Translations under genes and position numbers: made by a program
Notes under the pieces: model-generated
Told to the model about the DNA's origin: nothing
Database searches by the model: none
Seen by the model: the letters and a program-made list of their open reading frames with translations, nothing else
From: CADCWK01 sp035944555
GTDB taxonomy: Bacteria; Chloroflexota; Chloroflexia; Thermomicrobiales; UBA6265
Direction of reading: 5' to 3'
Length of the DNA stretch: 64,000 bases
Assembly: GCA_035944555.1 (NCBI GenBank)
Contig: DASZAY010000029.1
Span: 1-64,000 of the forward strand
Shown here: positions 53,917 to 62,925 of the stretch, one piece after another
Position numbering within the stretch: the first letter of the stretch is position 1
Layout: the number at the start of each line of letters is the position of its first letter

Positions 53917-53967
53917 GGACAAGCCGACACCCCGACGGAACTCGTCCGTCGGGGTGTCGGCTTGTCC
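53917..53967 (+). terminator. Strong terminator after the zinc-ribbon gene
   Basis: A perfect 23-bp stem (53917-53939 with 53945-53967) with a 5-nt loop lies 21 bases after the stop. There is no T-tract, but the stem is one of the strongest in the window. Confidence 0.75.
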
Positions 53968-54530
53968 GGCGTGTCTCGCGTATGGCGACCGCATGGGGAT
54001 CGATTCCCCGGGATCACGGCATAGGGATTGCCTTGCGATCCGCTGTGCGAGCGGTGGCCGTTCGCGATGACACCCCGGTCGCGGGGTCCGATCGTCACGG
54101 GGATCGGGGGCGCAACCTACGGGATCAGGCCACCCCCGGCGGGACCCGTCAGCGATCCGTGGCCCCCATGAACGGGATGAAGTGCCAGCGGGACCGGGTG
54201 GCCTTCTGCGACACCTGCCAGGCCGGCGGCGCCTGCCGCGCGCGGATCGCGGCTACCTCGCGTTCCGAGTCGATGAGCATCTCGATCATGCGCAGTTCCA
54301 AGGGAACCCTCCATCGTCCTCGACTCGTCGTACCATCCGATGAGCCTGAACCCAGTATCCGGGGGCATCGGGGTAAGTGCCGTCCTCATTGAAACGAATG
54401 TTCTAGCCGACGGAATTGACCGTCCGGCACCGGTCGTCGGGTACAATCCGCACACGCGTTCTATGGTGGTGAGCTATCGATCTGGATGGCTCGCTGTCCA
54501 CCATGCCCGGACCAGCGAGGGGGAGTCGGG
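53968..54530. other. Non-coding spacer before the WYL regulator
   Basis: No supported gene. A Cys-rich plus-strand frame at 54168-54392 (FCDTCQAGGACRA) is too weak to call. A TACAAT -10-like box (54442-54447) with TTGACC 20 bases upstream (54416-54421) may serve the WYL gene, although the spacing is too long to be a good promoter. Confidence 0.4.
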
Positions 54531-55529
54531 GTGTATCACCCAACCACACGGGTCCTGACCGTCCTGGAGTTGCTCCAGGCGCGCCATCGCATCGGCGGCA
54601 CCGAGCTGGCCGAGCGACTGGAAGTCGACAAGCGGACCATCCGTCGCTACATCACCATGCTCCAGGACCTCGGTATCCCGGTCGAGACCGAGCGGGGTCG
54701 CTACGGCGGGTACCGGATCCGCGGCGGCCATCGCCTGCCACCGATGATGTTCACCGACGACGAGGCGCTGGCCGTCGTTCTCGGGTTGCTGGCCGCCCGC
54801 CGGCTCGGACTCACGGCGAGCGCGCCGGACACTGAGGGCGCGCTCGCCAAGATCGAGCGGGTGCTGCCGGACGCGCTGCGCGAGCAGGTCCGCGCCGTCC
54901 AGGGCGCCCTGAGCCTGGACCTGACTCCGGCCGAGGCTGCCCCGACCAGCGGCACCGTCACGCTGATCAGCCGGGCCATCACCCAGCGCCGGCCGGTCTG
55001 GCTACGCTACACCGCCGGCTACGACAAGGGCACGACCGAGCGGGTGATCGAGCCGTACGGCATCGTCTACCGCGCCGGGCGCTGGTACGCCGTCGGGTTC
55101 TGCCGGTTGCGGACCGAGCTGCGCTGCTTCCGGCTGGACCGGATCGAAGACGCCGAGCTGCGCGAGGGCGTGTTCTTCCGCCCAGACGAGTTTGATCCGG
55201 TCGCCTTCCTCCTGGACTCCCTGGCTCGCGTCCCGGAGGAATGGGACGTCGAACTCCTGCTCGAGACGACGATCGAGGAGGCCCGTGACCGGATCCCACC
55301 CGCGCTGGCCCTGCTGGAGGAAGTGCCCGGCGGCGTCCAGATGCGCAATTCGGTCGGCGACCTGGACTGGCTGGCCCGCGACCTGGCCTCCCTCCCCTTC
55401 GCCTTCTCCGTGATCCGGCCGGTCGAGCTGCAGGATGCACTTGCCCGCCAGGCCGAGCTGCTCCTCGCCAACGCCCGCCGGCCCATCCCGATCCCGGAGG
55501 CGCCGGTCACCGCCGAGGTCGCCGATTAG
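54531..55529 (+). CDS. WYL-domain transcriptional regulator
   Basis: This protein of ~332 aa has an N-terminal HTH (GTELAERLEVDKRTIRRYIT and RGRYGGYRIRGGHRLPPMMF), a WYL domain with GRWYAVGFCRLRTELRCFRL, and a C-terminal WCX-type domain (EEWDVELLLETTIEEARDRI). The GTG start at 54531 follows GGGGGAG. WYL regulators respond to nucleic-acid or nucleotide ligands in DNA damage or phage defence; no target is adjacent. It differs clearly from the other WYL gene at 29172, so the genome has at least two such regulators. Confidence 0.88.
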   Translation: MYHPTTRVLTVLELLQARHRIGGTELAERLEVDKRTIRRYITMLQDLGIPVETERGRYGGYRIRGGHRLPPMMFTDDEALAVVLGLLAARRLGLTASAPDTEGALAKIERVLPDALREQVRAVQGALSLDLTPAEAAPTSGTVTLISRAITQRRPVWLRYTAGYDKGTTERVIEPYGIVYRAGRWYAVGFCRLRTELRCFRLDRIEDAELREGVFFRPDEFDPVAFLLDSLARVPEEWDVELLLETTIEEARDRIPPALALLEEVPGGVQMRNSVGDLDWLARDLASLPFAFSVIRPVELQDALARQAELLLANARRPIPIPEAPVTAEVAD

Positions 55530-55552
55530 ACGCGTCGCCAGCGACAGGACAG

Positions 55553-55599
55553 CGAAACGGCCCGACCCCGGGAATTGCTCCCGGGGCCGGGCCGTTTCG
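55553..55599. terminator. Terminator between converging WYL and aldo/keto reductase genes
   Basis: The arms at 55553-55573 and 55579-55599 pair at 20 of 21 positions with a 5-nt loop. Confidence 0.8.
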
Positions 55600-55630
55600 G
55601 TGTCAGATGATCCGGGGCAGACCCGTCCGC

Positions 55631-56557
55631 CTACAGGGCGGCGACCTCGTCGCGCTCCTCCGGCGTTAGGCGCCAGCCAGCCGCGGCCAGGTTCTGCGGC
55701 AGCTGCTCGACGGTCCGGGCACCGACGATGACGGAGCCGACCTGCCGGTGAGCGAGCAGGAAGGCGATCGCCAGCTCGCCGACGGTGTGACCCCGCGCCT
55801 CGGCCCACTCGGAAAGCCGGTCGACCCTGGCCATGTTCTCCGGCGTCGCGCGGTTGGCGTAGCTCTTCATCTTCGCCAGCCGCGTCCCCTCGGGCGCCGA
55901 CGTCGTGCCGCGATACTTGCCCGTCAGCAGCCCCGACGCCAGCGGCGTGTACGGGATGATCCCGAAGCCCAGCGCGTCGGCCGCCCCGAGCAGCGTCGGG
56001 TCGCTGAGCCCGTCGATCAGGTTCCACCGGTTCTGGGCCGAGATCCACGGTGACAGCCCGTGCTGCCGGGCGATCCCCTGCCCCTCGGCGATCTGCCAGG
56101 CGGTGTAGTTGCTGTTGCCGATGTAGCGGACCTTGCCGGCGCGGACGAGGTCGTCCAGCGCCCGCAGCGTCTCGTCCTGCGGCGTCCGGTCGTCGAACCG
56201 GTGAACCTGGAGCAGGTCGACGTGGTCGACGCCAAGCCGCCGGAGCGAGTTCTCGACGGATTGCGTCAGCCACCGACGTGAGGTGCCCTGCTCGTAGAGG
56301 CCGTCGCCGAACTGCATGCCGGCCTTGGTCGTAAGCACGACGCCGTCACGCCGCCCCTTGAGCGCCTGCCCGACCAGTTCCTCCGAGTGCCCCCTGGAGT
56401 AGACGTCGGCCGTGTCGACGAAGGTGATGCCTTGGTCCAGCGCCGCCTGGATGACGCGGACCGCCTCGTCGCCATCGACCGTCGCGCCGAACGTGTTGCC
56501 GCCAAGCCCGATCTCCGAGACGAGCAGCCCGCTGTTGCCGAGATTCCGCAATTCCAT
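55631..56557 (-). CDS. Aldo/keto reductase
   Basis: This 308-aa protein has the AKR catalytic tetrad in order: Asp and Tyr in FVDTADVYSRG, Lys in VVLTTKAGM and His in DLLQVHRFDD. Segments such as LGVDHVDLLQVHRFDDRTPQ and the late IVGARTVEQLPQNLAAA fit the voltage-channel-beta-like AKR group that reduces aldehydes and ketones with NADPH. The physiological substrate is unknown. It converges with the WYL gene and lies downstream of the surface glucosaminidase on the same strand. Confidence 0.93.
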   Translation of the reverse strand: MELRNLGNSGLLVSEIGLGGNTFGATVDGDEAVRVIQAALDQGITFVDTADVYSRGHSEELVGQALKGRRDGVVLTTKAGMQFGDGLYEQGTSRRWLTQSVENSLRRLGVDHVDLLQVHRFDDRTPQDETLRALDDLVRAGKVRYIGNSNYTAWQIAEGQGIARQHGLSPWISAQNRWNLIDGLSDPTLLGAADALGFGIIPYTPLASGLLTGKYRGTTSAPEGTRLAKMKSYANRATPENMARVDRLSEWAEARGHTVGELAIAFLLAHRQVGSVIVGARTVEQLPQNLAAAGWRLTPEERDEVAAL

Positions 56558-56583
56558 CGGTCGTCATCGCTCCCTGCCAGCGC

Positions 56584-56613
56584 GAGCGGGAATACCACGC
56601 CGGTATCCCGCTC
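56584..56613 (-). terminator. Terminator after the glucosaminidase surface protein
   Basis: The arms at 56584-56596 and 56602-56613 pair with one bulged base, ~50 bases past the stop at 56665. Confidence 0.6.
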
Positions 56614-56664
56614 TGCGTCGATCGCTACGGGAACGGTCGCACATGGCGCACGAGTCCGCCCGGC

Positions 56665-58287
56665 TTATGTACGCGGCGGTCGCGTCGGTTGCACCGTCGG
56701 AGGAGGCGGGGGCGGAGTCGCGGTCGGTGGTTGAGCCGTCGCGGTGGGTGGCGGGATGGTCGCTGTGGGAGGGCGTACGGTAGCGGTCGGCGGGCGGACC
56801 GTCGCTGTAGGTGGTCGGACCGTCGCTGTGGGCGGTCGGACCGTCGCCGTCGGAGGGCGAATCGTTGCGGTCGCGCGCAGCGTTGGGGTGGGCGTCGGCG
56901 GACGGATCGTCGCCGTCGGCCTGGGCGTCGAGGTCCCCCGTGGCGGGCGACCCGGTGTGGCGGTGGCAGTCACTGACGTACGGGCTGACGCGCTCGCTGA
57001 AGCACTGGCGGAGGCCGATGCGCTGGCGGATGGTGAAGCCGATGCGCTCGGGGACGGGCTGGGCGATGGGCGGGTCGGGCCGGGGGGTGCGACGTCGGGC
57101 TGGTACGGCCAGGCACCCGTCGCCGGTGGCCAGAGCTGGACCTCGGTGATCGCCCCGAGGACATCGGCCTGAAAAGGATTCTCGACCGTGAAGCGAACGT
57201 AGCGCGTCGCAAACGACACGTTCAGCGCCTGCCACTGCCCGGTCGGTCCGCTCCCGTACGTCCCGACCGTCGCCCACGTGGAGCCGTTGGTCGACCACGC
57301 CACGATCATCCGATCGGTCACGCCTGGTGCGCCGAGCAGCCAGCGCAGCCGGCCGACGCTCCGGGTCGCGCCGAGGTCAACGGTCAGGGAAGCGGTCGCG
57401 GCGGGCCCGGCTCCGGCAGTTCGCCAGCCGGTCGCGGGGTTCATATCGGTGACGGCACCGGCTCCGGTCGTGTTCCCGGAGCCGAAGGACGCCGCGATCA
57501 CGTGCCGGTAGAGGATGTCGTTGCCGCGGCCGCTCAGCTTCTGGTCGTAGTACGGGTCGGCCGCCCAGGTGCCGGTCAGGTCCGAGATCGCGACCGCCCG
57601 CCCGGCGTACCCGGCGTCGATGGCCGCCTGGTACCGGGGATCGAGACCGATGTACGGGTAGAGCGGGGACGACGGATCGAGCTCCCCGGAGACATACAGC
57701 GCAAGATGGACGAGGTGACCGCGGGCGGCGTCGGTCCCATTGGCCCACGTGAACGACGCCTGCCCGTCCCAGGTGATGCCGATCCCGGCCGGGTTCCGGT
57801 GGTTGGCCCAGTAGTTGGTCCGCCAGGTGTCCGTTTCCAGCGCGGACTGGGCGACGACGATCGCCGGGTCCAGCCCGACCTGCGGTGCGAGCCGGTAGAC
57901 CTCATTGATGTAGAGCGAGACGTCGTTGGGTTGCCTCGCCCCGAACCGGCCAGCGAAGGTGATCGCCGTGGCGGCACTTCCCCGCGTCGGCCCGAGCAGC
58001 GCGTCACCGGGCGCCATCGGGCGGACGGCGCCGGACTGCCCCTCCACCCGATCGGCCCGCGGCCAGAGCGCCGACCACGCCGCTCCCGGCACCGCCGCCA
58101 GCATCACCGTGGCCGCGATGAGCGTCACCACCGCGACGAGCATCCCGCGCCTGCCGGCGGGAACGGGATGGCGCCGTGCCGTGCGCTTCGCCGCGCTCGT
58201 TGTCCACCCCGTGGTCCCGCGTGCCGGGCCATGCTGGCCCGTCCGGGCGCCCGGTCGCGCACGCTTCGATCGGCCGTGCCCGGTCAT
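56665..58287 (-). CDS. Surface glucosaminidase with discoidin domain and PPTATVR repeats
   Basis: This protein of ~540 aa has a basic Pro/Arg-rich N-terminus with a membrane helix (MLVAVVTLIAATVMLAAVPG, ~50-70), so it is either secreted or anchored outward. A mannosyl-glycoprotein endo-beta-N-acetylglucosaminidase-like domain follows: PNDVSLYINEVYRLAPQVGL, VVAQSALETDTWRTNYWANH and AAIDAGYAGRAVAISDLTG. Next comes a discoidin (F5/8C-like) beta-sandwich (ATASLTVDLGATRSVGRLRW...WSTNGSTWATVGTYG). It ends in a Ser/Ala/Pro linker and PPTATVR-type heptapeptide repeats. It probably cuts glycan or peptidoglycan at the cell surface and binds sugars through the discoidin domain. Confidence 0.8.
   Translation of the reverse strand: MTGHGRSKRARPGARTGQHGPARGTTGWTTSAAKRTARRHPVPAGRRGMLVAVVTLIAATVMLAAVPGAAWSALWPRADRVEGQSGAVRPMAPGDALLGPTRGSAATAITFAGRFGARQPNDVSLYINEVYRLAPQVGLDPAIVVAQSALETDTWRTNYWANHRNPAGIGITWDGQASFTWANGTDAARGHLVHLALYVSGELDPSSPLYPYIGLDPRYQAAIDAGYAGRAVAISDLTGTWAADPYYDQKLSGRGNDILYRHVIAASFGSGNTTGAGAVTDMNPATGWRTAGAGPAATASLTVDLGATRSVGRLRWLLGAPGVTDRMIVAWSTNGSTWATVGTYGSGPTGQWQALNVSFATRYVRFTVENPFQADVLGAITEVQLWPPATGAWPYQPDVAPPGPTRPSPSPSPSASASPSASASASASASASASARTSVTATATPGRPPRGTSTPRPTATIRPPTPTPTLRATATIRPPTATVRPPTATVRPPTATVRPPTATVRPPTATIPPPTATAQPPTATPPPPPPTVQPTRPPRT
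56735..56870 (-). repeat. Tandem 21-bp repeats coding PPTATVR/I
   Basis: Six or more near-identical 21-base units code a Pro/Thr-rich stalk near the C-terminus of the glucosaminidase. Copy number is likely to vary. Confidence 0.8.
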
Positions 58288-58407
58288 GGTCGGTCTCCCC
58301 TCGTCCATCCTGTTATCAATCCCGCTGGTGGTATGCCCATGGTAGCGGATCGCCCGGGGCACCGAACCATCTGGACCGTCCCAGGATGACGGGGAACAGG
58401 CGGCAAT

Positions 58408-59385
58408 TCAGACAGTGGCCCGCGAGCACCGGGCGACCTGTTCGTCCAGCCAACCCACGACACCGGCGATGATCTCCGGACCGGCTGGCTCGTTGAAGGT
58501 CTCGTGGAGCAGCCCCGGGAATGGCCGGACCGTCAGATCGGCGCTGCCGACCCGGTCCGCGAAGGTGCGGGAGCCGGCCGGGACGACGACAGTGTCCGCC
58601 TCCCCGTAGATCAGGAGGGTCGGCAGGGTGATCCGATCCAGGCGCTGCCGCGCGTTCCGGCCGGCGGCAGCCATCTGGTACGCCATCTGGAGACTCGTTG
58701 GGCCGTGGTTGAGGAGCGGATCCAGCTTCCACAGCCGGGCGATCTCCGGGTCGCTGCTCAACCCGGCGGTGTTGTCCCTGGGGATGGGCAACCGTGGCAC
58801 CAGGCGGGACAGACCGCCGAGCAACCGGTAGACAGGCGGCGGCGGGTCAATGGGGAGTTGCAGGGCCGGGGAGCTGAGGATCAGCCCGGCGAGTTCCTGC
58901 TGATCGGGCAGCGCCAGCACGTACCGCGTCGCGATCAGCCCACCCATTGAGTGGCCGAACAGGAACGGGGAACGATCACCCGTCCCGCGCCGTTCGGCAG
59001 CCTCCCGGGCGATGTCCACGATCAGGTCCAGGTCCTCGACGAAGTCGTCGAATCGGCTGATGCGGAACCGGGCACCCTCGCTCCGCCCGTGACCACGGAC
59101 GTCCGGCGCGACGACGGTGTAGCCGTGGCCGTTGAGCGCCCGGATCAGCTGGCCAAGGCGGCCGGTGTACTCGCCGAAGCCATGGACCAGCACCACCGTC
59201 CCGCGATCCGGCTCTGCCCGGCCAGCCGGGTGCCAGATGCCGTACCAGATCCCGTGATCTCGCGTGCCGGTCAGCACGCCAGAACGATCCGGCTCCCGGG
59301 GCGGGGCGAAGCGGGGCACGTCCGGATCAGACACTGCCCGTCCGGCCTCCACCAAGCCCTCGTCCCGCGTCTCCGTATCGCTCAT
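58408..59385 (-). CDS. Monoacylglycerol-lipase-like alpha/beta hydrolase
   Basis: This 325-aa protein has the serine-hydrolase core: oxyanion HGFGEYTGRLGQ, nucleophile elbow GHSMGG, Asp in YGEADTVV and His in LLHETFNE. RGHGRSEG before the nucleophile and a cap region with PVYRLLGGLSRLVPR match the monoacylglycerol lipase/lysophospholipase group. No signal peptide, so it is cytoplasmic or peripheral. It starts nine bases after the small membrane protein stop on the same strand and is probably in one operon with it. Confidence 0.9.
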   Translation of the reverse strand: MSDTETRDEGLVEAGRAVSDPDVPRFAPPREPDRSGVLTGTRDHGIWYGIWHPAGRAEPDRGTVVLVHGFGEYTGRLGQLIRALNGHGYTVVAPDVRGHGRSEGARFRISRFDDFVEDLDLIVDIAREAAERRGTGDRSPFLFGHSMGGLIATRYVLALPDQQELAGLILSSPALQLPIDPPPPVYRLLGGLSRLVPRLPIPRDNTAGLSSDPEIARLWKLDPLLNHGPTSLQMAYQMAAAGRNARQRLDRITLPTLLIYGEADTVVVPAGSRTFADRVGSADLTVRPFPGLLHETFNEPAGPEIIAGVVGWLDEQVARCSRATV

Positions 59386-59394
59386 CCTGCTCTC

Positions 59395-59760
59395 CTATCC
59401 GCCCGGTGCCTGGTCCGACAGCAGGCGCGCCACCAGCGTTACCGCGACCAACGCGGCCAGCGCGGCGTTGACGATGGTTACGGTCCGCAGCCGGGGCTGC
59501 ATTTCCGCCGGGGCGATCGAGCGCGCGTCCCAGGCGAGGAAGGCCGCCGCGACGAGCGCGACGGCCGCGATCCCCAGCGCCAGGTTGACGTCGTAGAGCA
59601 GGCCGACGAACGGCGCGACGAGGATGCCCGCACTGAGCAGGCACCCGGGCAACCGGTTTCGCAGTCGCCGGACGGCGGCTGGATCCAGCGGCGGCCGGTC
59701 GCCCGGCCCGCCGCTTCGCCCTCCGGTCGCCGACCGTGCCGTCCTCGTCTGATCCGCCAC
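59395..59760 (-). CDS. Small three-helix membrane protein of unknown function
   Basis: This protein of ~121 aa has an Arg/Pro-rich N-terminus and three hydrophobic helices (around GCLLSAGILVAPFVGLLYDV, ALGIAAVALVAAAFLAWDAR and IVNAALAALVAVTLVARLLS). GTG 59760 is preferred; an ATG at 59796 would add 12 residues. It sits between two esterase/lipase genes on the same strand, with a 9-base gap to the next. I cannot assign a family; a role linked to the neighbouring lipases is only an inference. Confidence 0.55.
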   Translation of the reverse strand: MADQTRTARSATGGRSGGPGDRPPLDPAAVRRLRNRLPGCLLSAGILVAPFVGLLYDVNLALGIAAVALVAAAFLAWDARSIAPAEMQPRLRTVTIVNAALAALVAVTLVARLLSDQAPGG

Positions 59761-59804
59761 GCACCTACTCCCCGGTCGGTCACGAGCTGCCGACACCGTA
59801 CCGG

Positions 59805-60791
59805 CTAGAGCGCCAGCTCCTCGGCCATGAACGTGAACAGGTCCGCGAGCAGGGCGTCATCGATGAGCATCGCCGAGGCGTGCTCGCTGCCGGGCACGAT
59901 GATCAACTCGTGCTCGACACCGGCCTCCTCGAGTTCCGCGGCCATCACCTCCGACTGCTCAACCGGCACGATCGGGTCGTCCTCGGCGTGCATGATCAGG
60001 AACGGCGGGTCGGTCGGGTCGACCTGGCGGACGGGCGACGCTGCGACCGTCTGGGGGCAGTCCTCGATGTCGTCGCAGCCGAGGAAACCCAGTGCGACCC
60101 GGGCCTGCAGGGGTGAGACGTAGGCCAGGGCGTCGCTCGTCAGGTCCATCGGTCCTGCCAGGGAGGCGACCGCGGAGACCCGGCTGCCCGTGGTCCAGTC
60201 GCCCTCCCCCGTTACGCCGACCAGCGCCCCGAGATGACCACCAGCCGATTCGCCGATGATGCCGACCCGCGCCGGATCGATCCCGAACCGGTCGACCTGC
60301 GCCGGCTCCCGGAGCCATTCGACCGCGGCGGCGACATCCTCAACGGCGGCGGGGTACGTGTATTCCGGAGCCAGCCGGTAGCTGATCGCGAACCCGGCGA
60401 ATCCTGCCTCGGCCGTCGCCTCGCAGACCTGCCGCCAGTAATCGGCGTCCCGAGTGCCCGTGATCCAGCTACCACCATGGACGAGGACGATCGCAGCGAC
60501 CGGAGCATTGCCGGAACCGGCCGGCCGGCAGGCGTCGAGGGCCAGCTCCACGCCGTCGACCTCCCGGTACGGGATCGCTTCCTCGACAGCGACAATTCGG
60601 GACACCTCCGGGGTTGCCCTCGCTGGCGTCGCGTCCTGTGGGTTGCCGACCGGGATGATCCCGGCGGCGGCGGGCAGAGCCGTCCCGGCCAGCAGCGCGA
60701 GACCAAGGACCGCTGCCGACGCCCGGCGCCACCAGGCGGACCGGGCGTCGGGGACAGGGAATGAGGCGCCGGACAAGGGATCAGTGGCCAC
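59805..60791 (-). CDS. Secreted alpha/beta hydrolase (esterase)
   Basis: This 328-aa protein has an N-terminal hydrophobic signal (AAVLGLALLAGTALPAAAG) and a mature hydrolase with HGGSWITG oxyanion, nucleophile GESAGG, Asp in AEDDPIVP and His in GSEHAS. The HGG motif and YTYPAAVEDVAAAVEWLRE fit the hormone-sensitive-lipase/BD-FAE-like esterase group. It should act outside the membrane, possibly on acetylated or feruloylated polysaccharides, consistent with the nearby glycosidases, but the substrate is not proven. It shares its strand with the next three genes. Confidence 0.9.
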   Translation of the reverse strand: MATDPLSGASFPVPDARSAWWRRASAAVLGLALLAGTALPAAAGIIPVGNPQDATPARATPEVSRIVAVEEAIPYREVDGVELALDACRPAGSGNAPVAAIVLVHGGSWITGTRDADYWRQVCEATAEAGFAGFAISYRLAPEYTYPAAVEDVAAAVEWLREPAQVDRFGIDPARVGIIGESAGGHLGALVGVTGEGDWTTGSRVSAVASLAGPMDLTSDALAYVSPLQARVALGFLGCDDIEDCPQTVAASPVRQVDPTDPPFLIMHAEDDPIVPVEQSEVMAAELEEAGVEHELIIVPGSEHASAMLIDDALLADLFTFMAEELAL

Positions 60792-60937
60792 GATGGTGTC
60801 TCCGGATGAGCAAGCGGTGCGTCGGCTGTCAGCGTGACGGACCCGGCGTCATCCGGCAAGGCTACCTATCAGGCAGCCATCCGCTCAGCCAGGAAGCCGG
60901 ACCCTTCGGTCCGGGCCCAGCCGAGCGGGACAGCCCC

Positions 60938-61993
60938 TTACCGTTGCGTTTCGCCGAGCAACGTCGCGGTCAGGATCGCCGTCGTCCAGAGATACAGTCC
61001 GGCAGGGGTGTCCCGGGTGATGTCCAGCTCGACGACATCCGCCGAGACGATCGGCAGGTCAGCGTCCCGCACCATTCGAAGGACCCGGGCAGCCTCGCGG
61101 CTGGTCAGGCCGCCAGGGCAGGTCGTTCCCGTCGCTGGCAGGTCGACCGGGTCGATGACATCGAGGTCGAACGAGAGGTGGACGGCCGTCACGCGCTGCC
61201 GCCGCAGGTGGGCGATGGCCGCGGCGATCCCCTCACGCAACCCGAGGTCGTCCCACTCCTCCATCGTCAGCGTCCAGATCCCGCGCTCGCGGATCATCCG
61301 GCGCTCGCCGGGATCGAGGTCGCGGACTCCGAGCAGGCAGACGTCATCCGGCCGGACGGCCACCCCGTCACCGGCGATGGACGTCAGCTCAGATGCTCCC
61401 TCGCCAAGCAGCGACGCCAGCGGTAACCCATGGACGTGCCCGCTGGGCGAGGTGTCCGGCGTGTTCAGGTCGGCGTGGGTGTCGATCCAGATCAATCCGA
61501 GCCGTCCCGGTGCCCCGTCCGGTCCGGTCATTTCCCGGACGGCCCGCGACGCGCCAGCGACGCTGCCCGCCGCGACGGCATGGTCACCACCGAACGTCAG
61601 CGCGAGCGACCCGTCGCGAACTGCCACTTCGGCCGCATCGGCCAGCGCCTGCGACGTCGCGGCGATGGCGGGCAGAAAGGCGAAGTCACGCTTGTTGCGG
61701 CGGTCCATCGCATCGGGAATGTCCGGGACCGGGATCGTGACGGCATCGCACAGGCGGGCGGCCAGGGCGGACTCGTCCCGGTCACGCCAGCGATTGCGGA
61801 GCGCGGCGTCGATGGCCGCCGGCGCCCGGTCAACACCGGGAACTTCGCAGCCGTACCAGAGCGGGACGAGGAGGGGTTGAATGGGGCCGGTCCGGAGGCG
61901 ATTCGTCGGCCCGGACGGGCGATCGGTGGTGGGTCGGGACTGGAGCGCGAGGCCGGAGCCGTTGGCCACGACGCTGGTTGACAGGTCTCCCAA
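60938..61993 (-). CDS. Arginase/agmatinase-family ureohydrolase
   Basis: This 351-aa protein has the manganese-binding ureohydrolase motifs: TFGGDHAVAAG, WIDTHADLNTPDTS and SFDLDVIDPVDLPATGTTCP, which contain the Asp and His metal ligands. The family includes arginase, agmatinase, formiminoglutamase and guanidino acid hydrolases; substrate residues are not diagnostic enough to choose. Length and motif spacing fit arginase. It stands on the same strand as the hydrolases after a 146-base gap. Confidence 0.9.
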   Translation of the reverse strand: MGDLSTSVVANGSGLALQSRPTTDRPSGPTNRLRTGPIQPLLVPLWYGCEVPGVDRAPAAIDAALRNRWRDRDESALAARLCDAVTIPVPDIPDAMDRRNKRDFAFLPAIAATSQALADAAEVAVRDGSLALTFGGDHAVAAGSVAGASRAVREMTGPDGAPGRLGLIWIDTHADLNTPDTSPSGHVHGLPLASLLGEGASELTSIAGDGVAVRPDDVCLLGVRDLDPGERRMIRERGIWTLTMEEWDDLGLREGIAAAIAHLRRQRVTAVHLSFDLDVIDPVDLPATGTTCPGGLTSREAARVLRMVRDADLPIVSADVVELDITRDTPAGLYLWTTAILTATLLGETQR

Positions 61994-62090
61994 TGGAACA
62001 CATTCCCGGTGCCCGCCACCGGCAGACGATCAAGCGGACACCACGCGCGAGGTCTTCCCCGCGCCGATAGCGTGTCGCACGGGCCTGACG

Positions 62091-62105
62091 CCCCACGCGG
62101 TGGGG
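62091..62105. terminator. Short hairpin between kinase-like and arginase-family genes
   Basis: CCCCAC-GCG-GTGGGG is a perfect 6-bp stem with 3-nt loop, downstream of the 62186 gene stop. Weak on its own. Confidence 0.35.
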
Positions 62106-62185
62106 ATTGTACGTTCGGGATCGCAGGAGACCCGGCGGATATGTGCAGGTTCGACCCGTTGGGCTTGGGTGACGACGGGGCCGGA

Positions 62186-62710
62186 TCAGTCCCAGCCGGT
62201 CACCCGCAGGACCTCACTGGCCACCTCCGCCGGCGTCCACCCGTCCGTCGTCACCACATGGTCGCCGACGCCATTGGCCGACATGATCCTCTCCAGCTCC
62301 GGTGCCCGGGCCAGGTACCAGGCCAGTGACTCCGGCGACTCCCGTCCACGGAGGCGCGCCGCGTTCGTCGCCGGCTCCACCGTCAGCCGGACCACCGTCA
62401 GGTCGGCGCCGGGAATACACGCGGCGATCGCGTCACGCCCGTCCCAGTCCTCGATGACGTAGGCCAGCACGATCCGCCCGGCGCCCGCCTCGATCGCGTT
62501 GCGGCAGACGTCCGCCAGGTTGCGATAGACCAGGCGGCTGTTGAACGGGTCGTCCGCCGGCGCGGGCCAAGTGTGCGCCAGCCAGTCGACGTCCAGGACG
62601 GTGTGCGCCATCCCGCGCCGCTCCAGCTCATCCCCGACTGCTGACGCCACTGTCGTCTTGCCCACCCCGACCGGTCCCGTCACGACCACGACCGGCACCC
62701 GCGCCACCAT
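62186..62710 (-). CDS. Small P-loop NTPase/kinase
   Basis: This protein of ~174 aa has a Walker A VVTGPVGVGKTTVASAVGDE at the N-terminus and a Walker-B-like VLDVDWLAHTW, then RLVYRNLADVCRNAIEAGAG and RLRGRESPESLAWYLARAPE. The layout resembles small shikimate/gluconate/AAA-like kinases. No family substrate can be named. The start at 62710 follows GAGGG and gives a normal N-terminus; longer in-frame reading upstream looks non-coding. It is divergent from argS. Confidence 0.75.
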   Translation of the reverse strand: MVARVPVVVVTGPVGVGKTTVASAVGDELERRGMAHTVLDVDWLAHTWPAPADDPFNSRLVYRNLADVCRNAIEAGAGRIVLAYVIEDWDGRDAIAACIPGADLTVVRLTVEPATNAARLRGRESPESLAWYLARAPELERIMSANGVGDHVVTTDGWTPAEVASEVLRVTGWD

Positions 62711-62925
62711 CGTCGGTCCCTCACTCACCGGATCCGGTCCGGGTTCCCTCGCGTACGGGCATGATTGACCGCAAACAGGGCACAATACACAGGACAGCAT
62801 GATGCGACACGGCCCGCCATGACGCGACCGGAGCCTGCCTCCGGCCCAGCGGGACCGATCGCGCATCCCCGCGACCGGGCAAACCCACCCGGGCAGCCCC
62901 CACCAGTAACGAGGACAGACACGCG

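Noticed and set aside
54168..54392. Small Cys-rich protein (FCDTCQAGGACRA)
   Set aside because: Cys pairs are suggestive, but the frame has no good ribosome-binding site, ends in Arg/Pro-rich composition typical of shadow frames, and has no homologue I recognise.
62765..62790. argS promoter from TTGACC and CACAAT boxes
   Set aside because: Spacing between the boxes is about 10 bases, too short for a standard promoter.
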